Positions 53,048 through 63,222 of a DNA stretch of 64,000 nt are shown here, piece by piece. Position 1 is the first letter of the stretch; every line of letters begins with the position of its first letter. Source of the stretch: Pasteurellaceae bacterium RH1A. Its GTDB lineage: Bacteria; Pseudomonadota; Gammaproteobacteria; Enterobacterales; Pasteurellaceae. The stretch is taken from the NCBI GenBank assembly GCA_012221805.1, contig CP015195.1, positions 1,163,771-1,227,770 of the forward strand, written 5' to 3'. A model generated the notes under the pieces. That model made no database searches. It was not told the DNA's origin and saw only the letters and a program-made list of their open reading frames with translations. Made by a program: the position numbers and the translations under genes.

Positions 53048-53575
53048 CAAAAAGTGGGTGATCTCTATTTCGTTAATCAGGCCTACTCTTCTTATACTCA
53101 ATTTGCACCAATTGATACAAGTGAAAATGCCCCATGGTATTCAGGTAATGATTTTGTATTGATTGCACCTGATGCCTCAGCTAAGGCCATCCAAGATAAA
53201 ATCATCGCAACTTATAGAGGCAAATCATTAGATTACAACTCTCCTGGTGATGATCAGCAAGGTGTTGTGACGACATCCGATTTTAGTTTAACCGCAGACT
53301 TTGCCAATAATACAGTAGAAGGCCGCATAACAAACCGTCAAAATGGCCGGCATGATATTGTCTTAGAAAAAGCGGGGATTACACCATCTGTATCAGTCTA
53401 TGGCTTTACTATTCCGCATTACGGTTTTACAGGTGTAGCTAAAACAAAAAGAAAAAGCGGTGGTGAGCGTGTAGGTTCTTATGTGGGGCTTTTTGCAGGG
53501 CCTAATGCGGAAGAAGTAGTTGGATCGGTTGATGGTGTCGGAGGTGGTGTAACCTTCGGTGGTAAACGTGATTAG
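53048..53575 (+). pseudogene. Surface lipoprotein gene, 3' part (Slam-exported barrel type)
   Basis: 175 codons in the frame of the 5' part at 16959-17837 once the prophage is removed (...EKDG joined to QKVGDLYFV). The C-terminal region (SVYGFTIPHYGFTGVAKTKR then GSYVGLFAGPNAEEVVGSVD and final GGKRD) resembles the eight-stranded barrel of TbpB-like and other Slam-dependent lipoproteins. As separated here it has no signal peptide, and a chance ATG at 53012 in prophage DNA would give only a cytoplasmic fragment. A strong terminator follows, then the slam gene. Confidence 0.88.
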
Positions 53576-53595
53576 CCCTATTTAAACAGACTTTC

Positions 53596-53622
53596 AAAGG
53601 ACACTGCAAGGTGTCCTTTTCC
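53596..53622 (+). terminator. Terminator/attenuator between lipoprotein and slam
   Basis: AAAGGACAC and GTGTCCTTT with a 6-base loop and trailing T. It would reduce slam transcription relative to its substrate. Confidence 0.85.
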
Positions 53623-53638
53623 ACTTTACATAAAACCT

Positions 53639-55039
53639 ATGAAAAAACACCTTTTACTTCTCCTATTCCCAGCCACCGCCTTGGCCTTGCCTAAATTGGA
53701 TATTAAACCTGCTGAGCCAACGCTGCCCAGCCCGCAAGCGGTGCAAATTTCCCCAAATCTTGCAAAGTCTGAAAAACTGACCTTGAGCGAAGAACTAAGG
53801 GCTAACCCTGAGCTAACCCGCCAGATGATTAACCGAGCCATCGACAGCCAGCAATTTGAGCTGTTGCCTGAATTACTGCGGATTTATGAGCAAACACCCC
53901 AGCCTGATAAGGTCTTAATTGACTATGCCAAGGGCATTATTTTGAGCCAGCAAGGGGAGTTGGACCAGGCCATTAGGCTCTACCGTGGCATTATTGCTCA
54001 ATACCCCAATTTTCAGCCCGTCCGCCTGCGTTTGGCCCAGTTTCTCTTTGCCGATCAGCAAAATGAAGCGGCGCTGGATCAGTTTCGTAAGCTACAAGCG
54101 GAGCCACTGCCGCCAGAAATTGCAAATAGGGTAGATCAATATTTGGCTGCCCTGATTGCCCGTAGCAGTTGGCACTTTAATTTCGGCCTGACCTATGTGC
54201 GGGAAAATAATGTCAATAATGCCTCTAAGGCCCGCTACATTTACCTGGGCAATGTGCCCTTTGAAAAGAACTCCGAGTCCCTGCCCCAAAAGGCTAATGG
54301 CTTGAGCTATCATTTTAATTTAGCCCGAAGTTTCAATCTCTTAGGTTCGCATTATTTACATGTTGAAAATCAGTTCAGCGGCAAATCCTACTGGGACAAT
54401 CACGCCTTTGACGACCAGCAAAACCGTACCAGCCTGGGCTATCAGTTCCAAAATGCCCAAAGCCGCCTGGCCCTCTTGCCCTTTTATGAAATGCGTTGGT
54501 ATGGCAACCACCGTTATAACCGTGGTTACGGCTTACGGGTAGAAGCTGAACATTGGCTAAGTCCCCGCTGGCAAGTTTCCTTGGCGGGCGAAGTGGGGCA
54601 GCTCAAATATCGGGCGGGAAATACCGCTCTGAATGGCACAAACGGGTTGGTTTCTGCCACACTCTTGCATGCCTTTAATGCTAAATCTTATCTCTATGGT
54701 GGGGTGGATTTCCTGCGGGATTTAACCCAAGATCGGAGGCTGGCCTCCAAGCGTTACAGCGGTCGGCTGGGCTGGAGCCAGGAATGGTGGTGGGGGATCT
54801 CCAGCCGTATGCAGGTCAGCTACGGCAAGCGGAAGTTTGACCAAAAACACGCCCTCTTCAACCGCTTGCGTCAGGACAGAGAATTAGATGTCAGCCTAAC
54901 TCTCTGGCACAGAAATCTGCATTTTTGGGGGATTACACCAAAACTGACTTACAGCTACCGCCGTGTGAATTCTAATTTGCCAGATCTCTATGGCTATGAT
55001 CGCAAGCGGTTTTATGTGAGTTTTGAGCGATCCTTTTAG
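53639..55039 (+). CDS. Slam-type outer-membrane translocator (DUF560)
   Basis: 466-residue surface lipoprotein assembly modulator. It has a signal peptide (residues 1-16, ALA before LPK), an N-terminal TPR-rich periplasmic domain (about 60-170, [20 protein letters not shown]) and a 14-strand barrel (about 175-466) ending YVSFERSF, with C-terminal phenylalanine for BAM insertion. Slams move lipoproteins such as TbpB and HpuA to the cell surface, and substrate genes are usually adjacent. Here the adjacent lipoprotein is broken by the prophage, so this Slam may have lost its main cargo and its upstream promoter. Confidence 0.88.
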   Translation: MKKHLLLLLFPATALALPKLDIKPAEPTLPSPQAVQISPNLAKSEKLTLSEELRANPELTRQMINRAIDSQQFELLPELLRIYEQTPQPDKVLIDYAKGIILSQQGELDQAIRLYRGIIAQYPNFQPVRLRLAQFLFADQQNEAALDQFRKLQAEPLPPEIANRVDQYLAALIARSSWHFNFGLTYVRENNVNNASKARYIYLGNVPFEKNSESLPQKANGLSYHFNLARSFNLLGSHYLHVENQFSGKSYWDNHAFDDQQNRTSLGYQFQNAQSRLALLPFYEMRWYGNHRYNRGYGLRVEAEHWLSPRWQVSLAGEVGQLKYRAGNTALNGTNGLVSATLLHAFNAKSYLYGGVDFLRDLTQDRRLASKRYSGRLGWSQEWWWGISSRMQVSYGKRKFDQKHALFNRLRQDRELDVSLTLWHRNLHFWGITPKLTYSYRRVNSNLPDLYGYDRKRFYVSFERSF

Positions 55040-55665
55040 GAGATCTTAAACTGATCCAAAGACAAACTTTTAACTTTCTCACTTTCCGCTGCCTGGTGGC
55101 TGGTGAAAATCACCATGCCGCCTGCTTGGCAGTGAGCTTCAATATGGCTAATCAGCTTGGCCACGCCAGCCTTATCAATGGCGGTAAAGGGTTCGTCTAA
55201 AATCCATAAGGTTGCCTTGGTTAGCCATAATTTGGCTAGGGCCACACGGCGTTGTTGGCCAGCGGAGAGGTGGGAGCAGGGCAGATCTTCCCGCCCGATG
55301 AGGGAGACTTTTTCTAGGGCATTCCACAAATCATCATCGCTCAAGGGCAGGCCTTGGATTTTTTGGTAGAAGCGCAGGTTTTCCCAGGGAGTGAGTTCGG
55401 GTTTGACGCCAGCCTGATGGCCTAGGTAGAAAAGTTGATCGTAGTAATTATCACGCTGTTTGCTGATGGCTTTGCCATTCCATTCCACCTGTCCTTCAGC
55501 AGGTTGGGCTAGGCCAGCTAAAATGCGGAGCAGGCTGGTTTTGCCGATGCCATTATGGCCTTCAATTTGGACCCAATCGCCGGTTTGTAGGGTAAAGTTG
55601 CAGCCTTCAAATAAACGGTTTTCGCCCCGTTCGCAGGCCAGATTGACTAAGGAAAGTTGGTTCAT
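55036..55665 (-). CDS. ccmA: Cytochrome c biogenesis ATPase CcmA
   Basis: 209-residue ABC ATPase of the haem exporter CcmABC. Walker A GHNGIGKT (36-43), signature LSAGQQRR (133-140) and Walker B LWILDEP (153-159). It starts immediately after the hda stop codon (TAAATG), so both are one operon. The other ccm genes, normally directly downstream, are absent: the next gene is the convergent slam. The 3' ends of ccmA and slam overlap by 4 bp. Confidence 0.9.
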   Translation of the reverse strand: MNQLSLVNLACERGENRLFEGCNFTLQTGDWVQIEGHNGIGKTSLLRILAGLAQPAEGQVEWNGKAISKQRDNYYDQLFYLGHQAGVKPELTPWENLRFYQKIQGLPLSDDDLWNALEKVSLIGREDLPCSHLSAGQQRRVALAKLWLTKATLWILDEPFTAIDKAGVAKLISHIEAHCQAGGMVIFTSHQAAESEKVKSLSLDQFKIS

Positions 55666-56400
55666 TTATAGCCCTAAAATTTCTTTAACAAAGGGAACGG
55701 TCAGCTTGCGTTGTGCCTGCAAGGAAGCCCTGTCCAGTTTATCCAGTTTTTGAGAGAGAATGTGCAGATCGGGCGGAAAGCGTTTAAGCAAGAAGTTGGC
55801 CACTTCATCAGACAGCTCCAGCCCCCGATTTTTGGCATTGCCTTGTAGGATAATCCGCATTTGTTCCTCTTTTAGCTCGCCCAAGAGGTAAACCTCACCC
55901 CAGCTTAGGCGGGAGCGTAGGTCGGGCAGTTTGACCGCCAGCTTATGAGGCGGGCAGTCGCTGCTAATGAGCAGGAGGGTTTTTTTGCCCGTGTGGAAGA
56001 GGTTTTGCTGCTCCCGAATTTGGTTGAAGAGGTTGAAGATGGCAAGCTCCCATTCTTCATTGCCGGCCACGGCCTGAATATCATCTAGGCAGACCACATC
56101 TAATTGATCGGCATTGTCTAGTACAAGCGGGGAAAAATAGCGGGATTTTTGCAAGGGAATGTAGCTAGACTGGCGGTTTTGCAGGAGAAAATGGTTGCTG
56201 ACCGCCTTGAGCAGGTGGCTCTTGCCGCTGCTTTTATTGCCCCAAATATAGAAGAAGGGTTGCTGAACCTCGGCAAAATTTTGACGCAGCGAATTCAACA
56301 GCACCAGGCTGTTTTCTGCATAAAAATTGTCGAAGGTTTCATCTTCAATTTGATGAATGGGCAGTGGTAATTGCAAAATCAGGCTAACTCTCAAGAACAT
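55666..56400 (-). CDS. hda: Regulatory inactivator of DnaA, Hda
   Basis: AAA+ protein that, with the DNA clamp, stimulates ATP hydrolysis by DnaA after initiation. The ATG at 56400 gives 244 residues, close to family length. The frame is open to 56436, but the extra residues are hydrophobic and unlike Hda. The clamp-binding motif QLPLPI lies near the N-terminus. Walker A is degenerate (WGNKSSGKSH), Walker B is VVCLDDIQ, and the C-terminus LDRASLQAQRKLTVPFVKEI matches E. coli Hda very closely. Confidence 0.93.
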   Translation of the reverse strand: MFLRVSLILQLPLPIHQIEDETFDNFYAENSLVLLNSLRQNFAEVQQPFFYIWGNKSSGKSHLLKAVSNHFLLQNRQSSYIPLQKSRYFSPLVLDNADQLDVVCLDDIQAVAGNEEWELAIFNLFNQIREQQNLFHTGKKTLLLISSDCPPHKLAVKLPDLRSRLSWGEVYLLGELKEEQMRIILQGNAKNRGLELSDEVANFLLKRFPPDLHILSQKLDKLDRASLQAQRKLTVPFVKEILGL

Positions 56401-56554
56401 TAGGCAAAGAATAGCCCAAAATGGCAAAAATTTCATTAAAAATTAGATAAAATCCTTGCAAAATCTAGGGGGTAACTTAGAATGCCGATGTCTTTTGACA
56501 CTTCGACCTTGGTCGAAAACTTCTTTTTAATCACTTTCTTTTAGGAGAAACTAA

Positions 56555-57598
56555 ATGAAAAAATGGGCTGTTGCTTTAACAGGTGTGGCAATGTTAGTGG
56601 CTGCAAATGTGGCAAACGCAAAAGAGGACACGGTTCATCTTTATACTTGGACTGAATATGTACCTGAAGGCTTGTTAGATGAATTCACTAAACAAACGGG
56701 TATTAAAGTAGAAGTTTCAAGCCTTGAATCTAACGAAACCATGTACGCTAAACTCAAGCTACAAGGTAAAGACGGCGGTTACGATGTGATTGCCCCAAGT
56801 AACTACTTTGTGTCAAAAATGGCGCGTGAAGGCATGTTAAAAGAACTCGATCACAGCAAATTACCTGTGATTGCAGACCTTAACCAAGACTGGTTATCCA
56901 AACCTTACGACAAGGGCAATAAATATTCTCTGCCACAATTATTGGGTGCGCCGGGGATTGCCTTTAACAAAGATACCTACAAGGGCGAAGATTTCACTGC
57001 TTGGGGTGACTTATGGAAGCCTGAGTTCAAGGGTAAGGTGCAACTCTTAGACGATGCCCGTGAAGTGTTTAACATCGCCTTACTTAAATTAGGCCAAGAT
57101 CCAAACACTAAAGATCCTGCGGTAATTAAAGCAGCTTATGAAGAGTTATTGAAATTACGTCCAAACGTGCTTTCCTTCAACTCTGATAACCCAGCAAACT
57201 CCTTCATTTCAGGTGAAACCGATGTGGGCCAATTATGGAACGGCTCTGTGCGTATTGCCAAGAAAGAAGGTGCGGCCATTGATATGGTCTTCCCGAAAGA
57301 AGGCCCGGTATTATGGGTGGACACCTTGGCCATTCCAGCCAACGCTAAAAACCCAGACGGTGCGCATAAGCTCATCAATTACCTCTTAAGTGCCCCAGTG
57401 TCTGAAAAATTGACGCTTGAAATCGGCTACCCGACTTCAAATATGAAGGCGCTTGAGTTGTTACCGAAAGAGATCACCGAAGATCCAGCCATCTACCCAA
57501 CTGCTGAAGTGCTCCAAAACAGCCAATGGCAGGACGATGTAGGTGATGCGATTGAGCTTTACGAGCAATACTACCAAAGATTAAAAGCAGCTAACTAA
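56555..57598 (+). CDS. potD: Spermidine/putrescine-binding protein PotD
   Basis: 347-residue periplasmic binding protein of polyamine ABC uptake. Signal peptide residues 1-22 (ANA before KED), then VHLYTWTEYVPEGLLDEFTK, the usual start of the mature protein. The binding pocket segments include ETDVGQLWNGSVRIA and VLWVDTLAIP. It is a single-gene unit without potABC, as for the second potD copies in Haemophilus. Start supported by TTAGGAGAAACTAA. Confidence 0.93.
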   Translation: MKKWAVALTGVAMLVAANVANAKEDTVHLYTWTEYVPEGLLDEFTKQTGIKVEVSSLESNETMYAKLKLQGKDGGYDVIAPSNYFVSKMAREGMLKELDHSKLPVIADLNQDWLSKPYDKGNKYSLPQLLGAPGIAFNKDTYKGEDFTAWGDLWKPEFKGKVQLLDDAREVFNIALLKLGQDPNTKDPAVIKAAYEELLKLRPNVLSFNSDNPANSFISGETDVGQLWNGSVRIAKKEGAAIDMVFPKEGPVLWVDTLAIPANAKNPDGAHKLINYLLSAPVSEKLTLEIGYPTSNMKALELLPKEITEDPAIYPTAEVLQNSQWQDDVGDAIELYEQYYQRLKAAN

Positions 57599-57615
57599 GT
57601 TGCATGAGAATATAG

Positions 57616-57647
57616 GGCTGTTGATGAAAATCGACAGCCTTCTTTTT
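57616..57647 (+). terminator. Terminator after potD
   Basis: GGCTGTTGAT and ATCGACAGCC with a GAAA loop, followed by TTCTTTTTT. An uptake-signal core (ACAAGCGGTC) lies just after it at about 57652. Confidence 0.9.
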
Positions 57648-57667
57648 TGAACAAGCGGTCTAAATAC

Positions 57668-58651
57668 ATGAATAATTTGCAAATCGACAGCCCAGACTGG
57701 AAACCCTCTGCCCCCATTGCCAACCTAATCAAACGGGCCAAAATCTTGGCCAATATCCGCCAGTTCTTTACCGACCGAGGCTTGCTGGAAGTGGAAACGC
57801 CAGTCTTGAGTGAATTTTCGGTAACAGATGTGCATCTTTCAACTTTCAACACCCAATTCCTTTCGCCCTTTGAAAATGAGGCCAAAACCCTGCACCTGAT
57901 GACCAGCCCTGAATACCACATGAAGCGTTTGCTGGCGGCCAACAGCGGGGCCATTTTTCAGATCTGTAAGGTTTTTCGTAACGAAGAATCGGGCAGACGC
58001 CACAATCCTGAATTTACCATGTTAGAGTGGTATCGGCCGCATTTTGATATGTATCGCCTGATTAACGAGGTGGACGATCTCCTGCAAGAAATTTTAGACT
58101 GTGAACCAGCCGAGTCTTACTCCTATCAATTTGTTTTCCAAACCTATGTAGGATTAGACCCACTTTCGGCCAGCAAGGCCCAATTGGTTGAAAAAGCCCG
58201 TCAAGAGGGCCTGCAATGTGAAGATGATGAAGAGCGGGATACCCTCTTGCAATTCCTCTTTAACCAAGTGGTGGAACCTAAAATCGGCCAGGACAGGCCA
58301 ACAGCCGTTTATCATTTCCCCTCCACCCAGGCAGCCCTGGCTCAAATTAGTTCAGAAGATCACCGAGTGGCCGAGCGTTTTGAGTTCTACTACAAGGGTC
58401 TAGAGCTGGCCAACGGCTTCCACGAATTAAGCGACCCGCAGGAACAAATGCGCCGCTTCAACCAAGACAACTACCAACGAGAAGCCATGGGCCTACCGCC
58501 TCAGGACATTGACCACCGTTTCCTAGCTGCCTTAAAAGCTGGCATTCCCAACTGTTCAGGCGTGGCCTTGGGGCTTGATCGCTTGTTGATGGTGGCCATG
58601 GGTGTGGAGAATATTGAGGAGGTGATTTCTTTTGGGGTAGAGAGGGCTTAA
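57668..58651 (+). CDS. epmA: EF-P beta-lysine ligase EpmA
   Basis: 327-residue class II lysyl-tRNA synthetase-like enzyme that attaches (R)-beta-lysine to elongation factor P, easing ribosome stalling at prolines. It lacks the N-terminal anticodon domain. Catalytic motifs: [34 protein letters not shown] and the C-terminal [15 protein letters not shown]. Start at ATG 57668; a TTG seven codons earlier is less likely. The 3' end overlaps ampD (convergent) by 4 bp. Confidence 0.94.
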   Translation: MNNLQIDSPDWKPSAPIANLIKRAKILANIRQFFTDRGLLEVETPVLSEFSVTDVHLSTFNTQFLSPFENEAKTLHLMTSPEYHMKRLLAANSGAIFQICKVFRNEESGRRHNPEFTMLEWYRPHFDMYRLINEVDDLLQEILDCEPAESYSYQFVFQTYVGLDPLSASKAQLVEKARQEGLQCEDDEERDTLLQFLFNQVVEPKIGQDRPTAVYHFPSTQAALAQISSEDHRVAERFEFYYKGLELANGFHELSDPQEQMRRFNQDNYQREAMGLPPQDIDHRFLAALKAGIPNCSGVALGLDRLLMVAMGVENIEEVISFGVERA

Positions 58652-59199
58652 ATTAAACCCCGATAATAATCCCACTCAAAATACTGCCCTGGGTCGATCT
58701 TGCGTTCTGGGGCAATTTCATTATGACCGGCAATTCTTTCCAAGGTGATTTGCGGATAGGCCTGCATGATTGCTCGGGTTAAACTGGCTAGGGCCTGATA
58801 CTGTTCTTCGGTAAAGCATTGATTGTTAGAACCTTCCAACTCAATGCCGATGGAAAATTCATTGCATTTTTCTCTTCCTTCAAAGCAGGAAAGGCCAGCA
58901 TGCCAGGCCATGTCTTCAAAATTGACGTATTGGGTGACTTGGCCACAGCGTTTAATCAAGCAGTGGGCGGAGACCCGCAAGTCCTTTATTTCCTCAAAAT
59001 AAGGGTGGGCACTTGGATCCAGCTTGCCCTGGAAAAAATCATCAATAAAATCGCCCCCAAATTCCTCGGGTGGCAGGCTGATATAGTGAATGACCAGCAG
59101 CGAAATATCTTGCTTATCTGGCCTTTGCGAAAAATGCGGGGAAAGGACCCGCTTGCAGGCCTTCAACCAGCCATTTTCAATCTCAAATTCGTTTTTCAT
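58648..59199 (-). CDS. ampD: 1,6-anhydro-N-acetylmuramyl-L-alanine amidase AmpD
   Basis: Cytoplasmic zinc amidase of cell-wall recycling, 183 residues. Zinc ligand candidates H38 ([10 protein letters not shown]), H159 (IAGHNEIAP) and D169 (KIDPG), with the catalytic glutamate E120 in FSIGIELEG. Length and motifs match E. coli AmpD. In species with ampC its loss derepresses beta-lactamase; no ampR/ampC is visible here. Confidence 0.94.
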   Translation of the reverse strand: MKNEFEIENGWLKACKRVLSPHFSQRPDKQDISLLVIHYISLPPEEFGGDFIDDFFQGKLDPSAHPYFEEIKDLRVSAHCLIKRCGQVTQYVNFEDMAWHAGLSCFEGREKCNEFSIGIELEGSNNQCFTEEQYQALASLTRAIMQAYPQITLERIAGHNEIAPERKIDPGQYFEWDYYRGLI

Positions 59200-59257
59200 T
59201 CCATTTCCTTGATGGTTTGCGGTAGAATGTGGCTATTTTAGCTCAAAGAGAAATCCA

Positions 59258-60097
59258 ATGCTTAGTTATCGTCACAGTTTTCACGCAGGCAACCACGCCG
59301 ATGTTCTTAAACACCTGGTCTTAACCCTGATCTTGACCTCCCTCAAACAAAAAGATAAGGGCTTTTTCTACCTCGACACCCATTCAGGTGTGGGGCGTTA
59401 CAGCCTGCACAGTTTTGAGGCGGAGAAAACCAGCGAGTACATCGAAGGCATCGCCCGCCTTTGGGAACGTGACGATCTGCCCGAAGAAGTGGCCCTCTAT
59501 CTCAAGGAAATCAAAAAAATCAACCGAGGCAAATTGCGTTACTACGCAGGCTCCCCCCTGCTTGCCGTGCAACAACTGCGGGAGCAAGACCGAGCCCTAT
59601 TAACCGAACTCCACCCCAGCGATTATCCTTTATTACGCCAAGAATTTAGCAAAACCCCTAATGTGGTAACCAAACGTGAAAATGGCTACCAACAACTCAA
59701 AGCCGCCCTGCCACCCAAGGAAAAACGGGGCCTGGTGCTGATTGACCCGCCTTATGAACTCAAAGAAGATTATGAATTGGTGGTCAAGGCCATCCAAGAG
59801 GGCTACAAACGCTTTGCCACAGGCGTTTATGCCATTTGGTATCCGGTGGTGCTACGCCAGCATAGCAAACGAATTGTTCGAGGCTTGCAGGAAACCGGCA
59901 TCCGCAAAATCCTCCAAATCGAACTAGCCGTCCGCCCCGATTCCGACCAACGTGGTATGACTGCCAGCGGCATGATTGTGATTAACCCTCCTTGGCAGCT
60001 AGAAAGCCAGATGAAAAAGGTACTGCCTTATTTGGTGGATGTGCTTGTGCCAGAGGGGACAGGTTCTTGGACGGTGGAGTGGATTACGCCTGAGTAA
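59258..60097 (+). CDS. rlmJ: 23S rRNA (adenine-2030-N6) methyltransferase RlmJ
   Basis: 279-residue enzyme methylating A2030 of 23S rRNA. N-terminal [20 protein letters not shown] is a family hallmark. S-adenosylmethionine motif [13 protein letters not shown] and catalytic DPPYE (near residue 163) are present. It is monocistronic and divergent from ampD. Confidence 0.95.
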   Translation: MLSYRHSFHAGNHADVLKHLVLTLILTSLKQKDKGFFYLDTHSGVGRYSLHSFEAEKTSEYIEGIARLWERDDLPEEVALYLKEIKKINRGKLRYYAGSPLLAVQQLREQDRALLTELHPSDYPLLRQEFSKTPNVVTKRENGYQQLKAALPPKEKRGLVLIDPPYELKEDYELVVKAIQEGYKRFATGVYAIWYPVVLRQHSKRIVRGLQETGIRKILQIELAVRPDSDQRGMTASGMIVINPPWQLESQMKKVLPYLVDVLVPEGTGSWTVEWITPE

Positions 60098-60147
60098 GAC
60101 CTGCAAGTGGTTCAAAATTTCTAAAAATTCACAAAAAAGGAAAAACA

Positions 60148-60789
60148 ATGCAAACCTACAAACACGCCTTTATCGAATTTGCCCTCAGCCGTAATGTGTT
60201 GAAGTTTGGCGAATTTACCCTCAAATCTGGCCGCATTAGCCCCTATTTCTTTAACGCCGGCCTCTTTAACACCGGCCGAGATTTGGCCAAATTGGGCGAG
60301 TACTATGCCCAGGCCATTCAGGCTGCCAAGCTAGACTATGATGTCCTTTTCGGCCCAGCCTATAAGGGGATTCCTATTGCAACAACCGTTGCCGTGGCGC
60401 TTGCCAACCAATTCGATGTGGACAAACCTTGTTGCTTTAACCGTAAGGAAGCCAAGGATCATGGTGAGGGCGGAAACCTGATCGGCAGCCCACTCAAGGG
60501 CAAGATCCTCTTGGTGGACGATGTGATTACCGCCGGCACCGCCATTCGGGAGTCTATGGAGCTAATTAAGGCCAACCAAGCCCAGCTAACTGGCGTGATG
60601 ATTGCCCTTAATCGCAAGGAAAAGGGCAAGGGGGACTTATCCGCCATTCAAGAAGTTGAGCGAGACTACGGCTGCCAGGTCTTTTCTATTATTGATTTTG
60701 ATGATTTAGTGCAATTTATCGAACAATCGGAACAATACGCCCCATTTTTGCCGAAGATGCGGGAGTATAGAGAGAAGTATGGGGTGTAA
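60148..60789 (+). CDS. pyrE: Orotate phosphoribosyltransferase
   Basis: Fifth step of UMP synthesis, 213 residues as in E. coli. The PRPP loop [17 protein letters not shown] and [16 protein letters not shown] are diagnostic. Start follows AAAAAAGGAAAAACA. It is followed by a GC-rich repeat, not by a clear terminator. No leader attenuator of the rph-pyrE type is present, because rph is not upstream. Confidence 0.96.
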   Translation: MQTYKHAFIEFALSRNVLKFGEFTLKSGRISPYFFNAGLFNTGRDLAKLGEYYAQAIQAAKLDYDVLFGPAYKGIPIATTVAVALANQFDVDKPCCFNRKEAKDHGEGGNLIGSPLKGKILLVDDVITAGTAIRESMELIKANQAQLTGVMIALNRKEKGKGDLSAIQEVERDYGCQVFSIIDFDDLVQFIEQSEQYAPFLPKMREYREKYGV

Positions 60790-60799
60790 CTTTTCGCTC

Positions 60800-60886
60800 C
60801 CCCTGCTTGCGGGGGAGCTGCCGAAGGCTGAGGGGGCTAATCCCCCTCCGTCACTTCGTGACCCCTCCCCCGCAAGCGGGTGGAGG
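60800..60886. repeat. GC-rich hairpin repeat (chromosomal copy)
   Basis: Two related GC-rich hairpins (CTCCCCC...GGGGGAG from 60800 and CCCTCCCCCGCAAGCGGG near 60864-60881). The second shares 18 bases with the prophage copy at 23568. It lies between pyrE and the MetE-like gene. Confidence 0.75.
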
Positions 60887-60924
60887 GAAATATACAGAAT
60901 AAACAATAAAAAATAGGAGCATTC

Positions 60925-62010
60925 ATGTCTAAAAACCTACCCTTCCACGCAGACACTGTGGGATCTTACTTAAGAAGCGATGCTTGGAAACAAGCCCATG
61001 CAGACTACAAAGCGGGCAAAATTTCCCTCGAAGTTCGTGATGAAATTGTTGAAGCCGAAGTTGAAAAGCTGGTACAAGCCCAGTTAGATGCCGGCATTCA
61101 AGTGGTGACAGATGGCGAATACCACCGCTCTTGGTGGCATATCGACTTCCTTGAAAACCTCAATGGGATTGAAGGCTATGTGCCAGAAAAGGCCTATGCC
61201 TTCAAGGGTGTAGAAGTCCGCCCATATAACACCCGCTGCTGTGGCAAGGTGTCTTGGAACCCTAATCACCCCTTCATTGAACACTTCAAAAAATTCAATA
61301 AGATTGTAAACGGCCGGGCCGTGGCTAAATTCACCATCCCAAGCCCTAACCAACTTATGTACCCAGTCCAATGGGATCACGGCATTTATGCGACTCGTGA
61401 AGAATTTGCCAAAGACGTGCAAGAGGCCTACAAGCAAGCCATCAAGGCCTTCTATGAAGCCGGCTGTCGCTATCTGCAAATTGATGATGTCTATTGGGGC
61501 TCGCTCTGTAACAACTTCCAGCAACCGACTTTTGAAGCCGACAAGGCTCAGGCCGTGGCCAACATTCAAGCCATTCTTGCTGACAAGCCAGCGGATATGA
61601 TCATCACCACCCACGTTTGCCGAGGCAACTACAAGTCCTCCTACCTCCTAACAGGGGCTTACGATCCAGTGGCAGACGGCCTCTTTGGTCAAACCAACTA
61701 TGACGGCTACTTCTTAGAATACGATGATGAGCGTTCAGGTGGTTTCGAGCCGCTTAAGCACTTCGCCAACAACAAAGGTAGAGTAGTGCTAGGCCTCATC
61801 AGCTCCAAGTTCCCAGAATTGGAAGACAAGGAAGCCATCAAGGCCCGTATTCAAGAGGCTGCCAAATATGTACCACTTGAGCAACTTTGCCTCAGTCCAC
61901 AATGTGGCTTCGCCTCCACCGAGGAAGGCAACGTGATGACCGAAGCACAGCAATGGGCCAAGGTTAGACACGTTGAAGAAATCGCTCGTGAGGTTTGGGG
62001 CGAGGATTAA
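60925..62010 (+). CDS. MetE-like cobalamin-independent methyltransferase (short form)
   Basis: 361 residues, corresponding only to the C-terminal catalytic half of MetE. Zinc ligand candidates are the histidine and cysteine in THVCRGNY and the cysteine in LSPQCGFAS; YLQIDDVYWGS lines the substrate pocket. Such short forms (YxjG/YxjH type) probably transfer methyl groups to homocysteine from an unknown donor. Start supported by AATAGGAGCATTC. A terminator follows. Confidence 0.85.
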   Translation: MSKNLPFHADTVGSYLRSDAWKQAHADYKAGKISLEVRDEIVEAEVEKLVQAQLDAGIQVVTDGEYHRSWWHIDFLENLNGIEGYVPEKAYAFKGVEVRPYNTRCCGKVSWNPNHPFIEHFKKFNKIVNGRAVAKFTIPSPNQLMYPVQWDHGIYATREEFAKDVQEAYKQAIKAFYEAGCRYLQIDDVYWGSLCNNFQQPTFEADKAQAVANIQAILADKPADMIITTHVCRGNYKSSYLLTGAYDPVADGLFGQTNYDGYFLEYDDERSGGFEPLKHFANNKGRVVLGLISSKFPELEDKEAIKARIQEAAKYVPLEQLCLSPQCGFASTEEGNVMTEAQQWAKVRHVEEIAREVWGED

Positions 62011-62016
62011 GATTTA

Positions 62017-62047
62017 GGGCCTGTCTCAAAGAGGACAGGCCCTTTTT
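62017..62047 (+). terminator. Terminator after the MetE-like gene
   Basis: GGGCCTGTC and GACAGGCCC with an 8-base loop, then TTTTT. Confidence 0.92.
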
Positions 62048-62092
62048 ATGAGTAAAATAATATCTCTAAAATTAGCCGCATTTCTCGTCTAA

Positions 62093-63142
62093 ATGGAACA
62101 AACAGACTTTTTAGTATTAAAAAATGTGACCAAATCATTTGGTAAGGCAACCGTGATTGATAACCTTAACCTGTCTATCAAAAAAGGCACCATGGTGACC
62201 CTTTTAGGCCCTTCAGGCTGTGGGAAAACCACGGTATTGAGATTGGTTGCAGGCCTAGAAAACCCGACCTCGGGGCAGATTTTTATTGATGGGGAAGAGG
62301 TTACCCATAGTGCTATTCAGCAGCGGGATATTTGCATTGTTTTTCAATCTTATGCCCTCTTTCCACATATGTCGATTGGCGATAATGTAGGCTATGGTTT
62401 GAAAATGCAAGGCGTGCCTAAAGCAGAACGTTTGCAGCGTGTTAAAGAAGCCCTTGAGTTGGTGGACTTAGCAGGCTTTGAAGATCGCTTTGTGGATCAA
62501 ATTTCAGGTGGCCAGCAGCAGCGTGTGGCCCTTGCCAGAGCCCTAATTTTAAAACCCAAGGTGCTCTTATTTGATGAGCCACTCAGTAACCTTGATGCGA
62601 ACTTGCGCCGTGCCATGCGGGAAAAGATTCGGGAGTTACAGCAGCGTTTAAATATTACCTCCCTCTACGTCACCCACGATCAATCGGAAGCCTTTGCGGT
62701 GTCTGATGAGGTTATCGTGATGGATAAGGGGGTAATTAAGCAAAAAGACACGGCTAAAATGCTGTATTTACAGCCTAATTCCCTGTTCTTGGCCAATTTT
62801 ATGGGGGAATCGACCATTTTAGAGGCTGTCCGTCAGGATGATCAGATCCAAATCGGCGATTACACCTTTACTCTCAAAGATGCCCAGCGTTTTAATGTGC
62901 CAAATGGTGCTTGTTTGGTGGGTGTCCGCCCAGAAGCGGTAGAACTGCATGCAGAAGGCCAGCCAAATCAACATTGTGAGATCAAGCAGGCCGTTTATAT
63001 GGGGGCTTATTGGGAGATTATTGTGCTTTGGCAGGGCAGGGAGGTGATGGTAAACCTTAATCCAACTGATTATGATAGCGAGCAAAAAGATTACTATATT
63101 AAACTCAAGGAAAAAGGTATATTCTTGCTGAATAAAGCCTAA
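62093..63142 (+). CDS. afuC: AfuC/FbpC-type ABC transporter ATPase
   Basis: 349 residues: Walker [11 protein letters not shown]-loop [11 protein letters not shown], signature ISGGQQQR and Walker [13 protein letters not shown], followed by a C-terminal regulatory (TOBE-like) domain from about 240. It is very close to AfuC, an ATPase once linked to iron and later, in Actinobacillus, to hexose-phosphate uptake. The usual afuA and afuB genes are not adjacent, so its membrane partner must be elsewhere. No clear ribosome site is seen; ATG at 62093 gives the expected [17 protein letters not shown] start. Confidence 0.85.
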   Translation: MEQTDFLVLKNVTKSFGKATVIDNLNLSIKKGTMVTLLGPSGCGKTTVLRLVAGLENPTSGQIFIDGEEVTHSAIQQRDICIVFQSYALFPHMSIGDNVGYGLKMQGVPKAERLQRVKEALELVDLAGFEDRFVDQISGGQQQRVALARALILKPKVLLFDEPLSNLDANLRRAMREKIRELQQRLNITSLYVTHDQSEAFAVSDEVIVMDKGVIKQKDTAKMLYLQPNSLFLANFMGESTILEAVRQDDQIQIGDYTFTLKDAQRFNVPNGACLVGVRPEAVELHAEGQPNQHCEIKQAVYMGAYWEIIVLWQGREVMVNLNPTDYDSEQKDYYIKLKEKGIFLLNKA

Positions 63143-63166
63143 AGCCTTATGCTTTAATTTTAATAG

Positions 63167-63190
63167 GGTGGGCCTGGCCCACCTTCATCT
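63167..63190 (+). terminator. Hairpin after afuC
   Basis: GGTGGGCC and GGCCCACC with a one-base centre, followed by a weak T-rich stretch. Confidence 0.6.
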
Positions 63191-63222
63191 TTATTTAGGT
63201 TAAATAAGATAAGAGGTAGACA

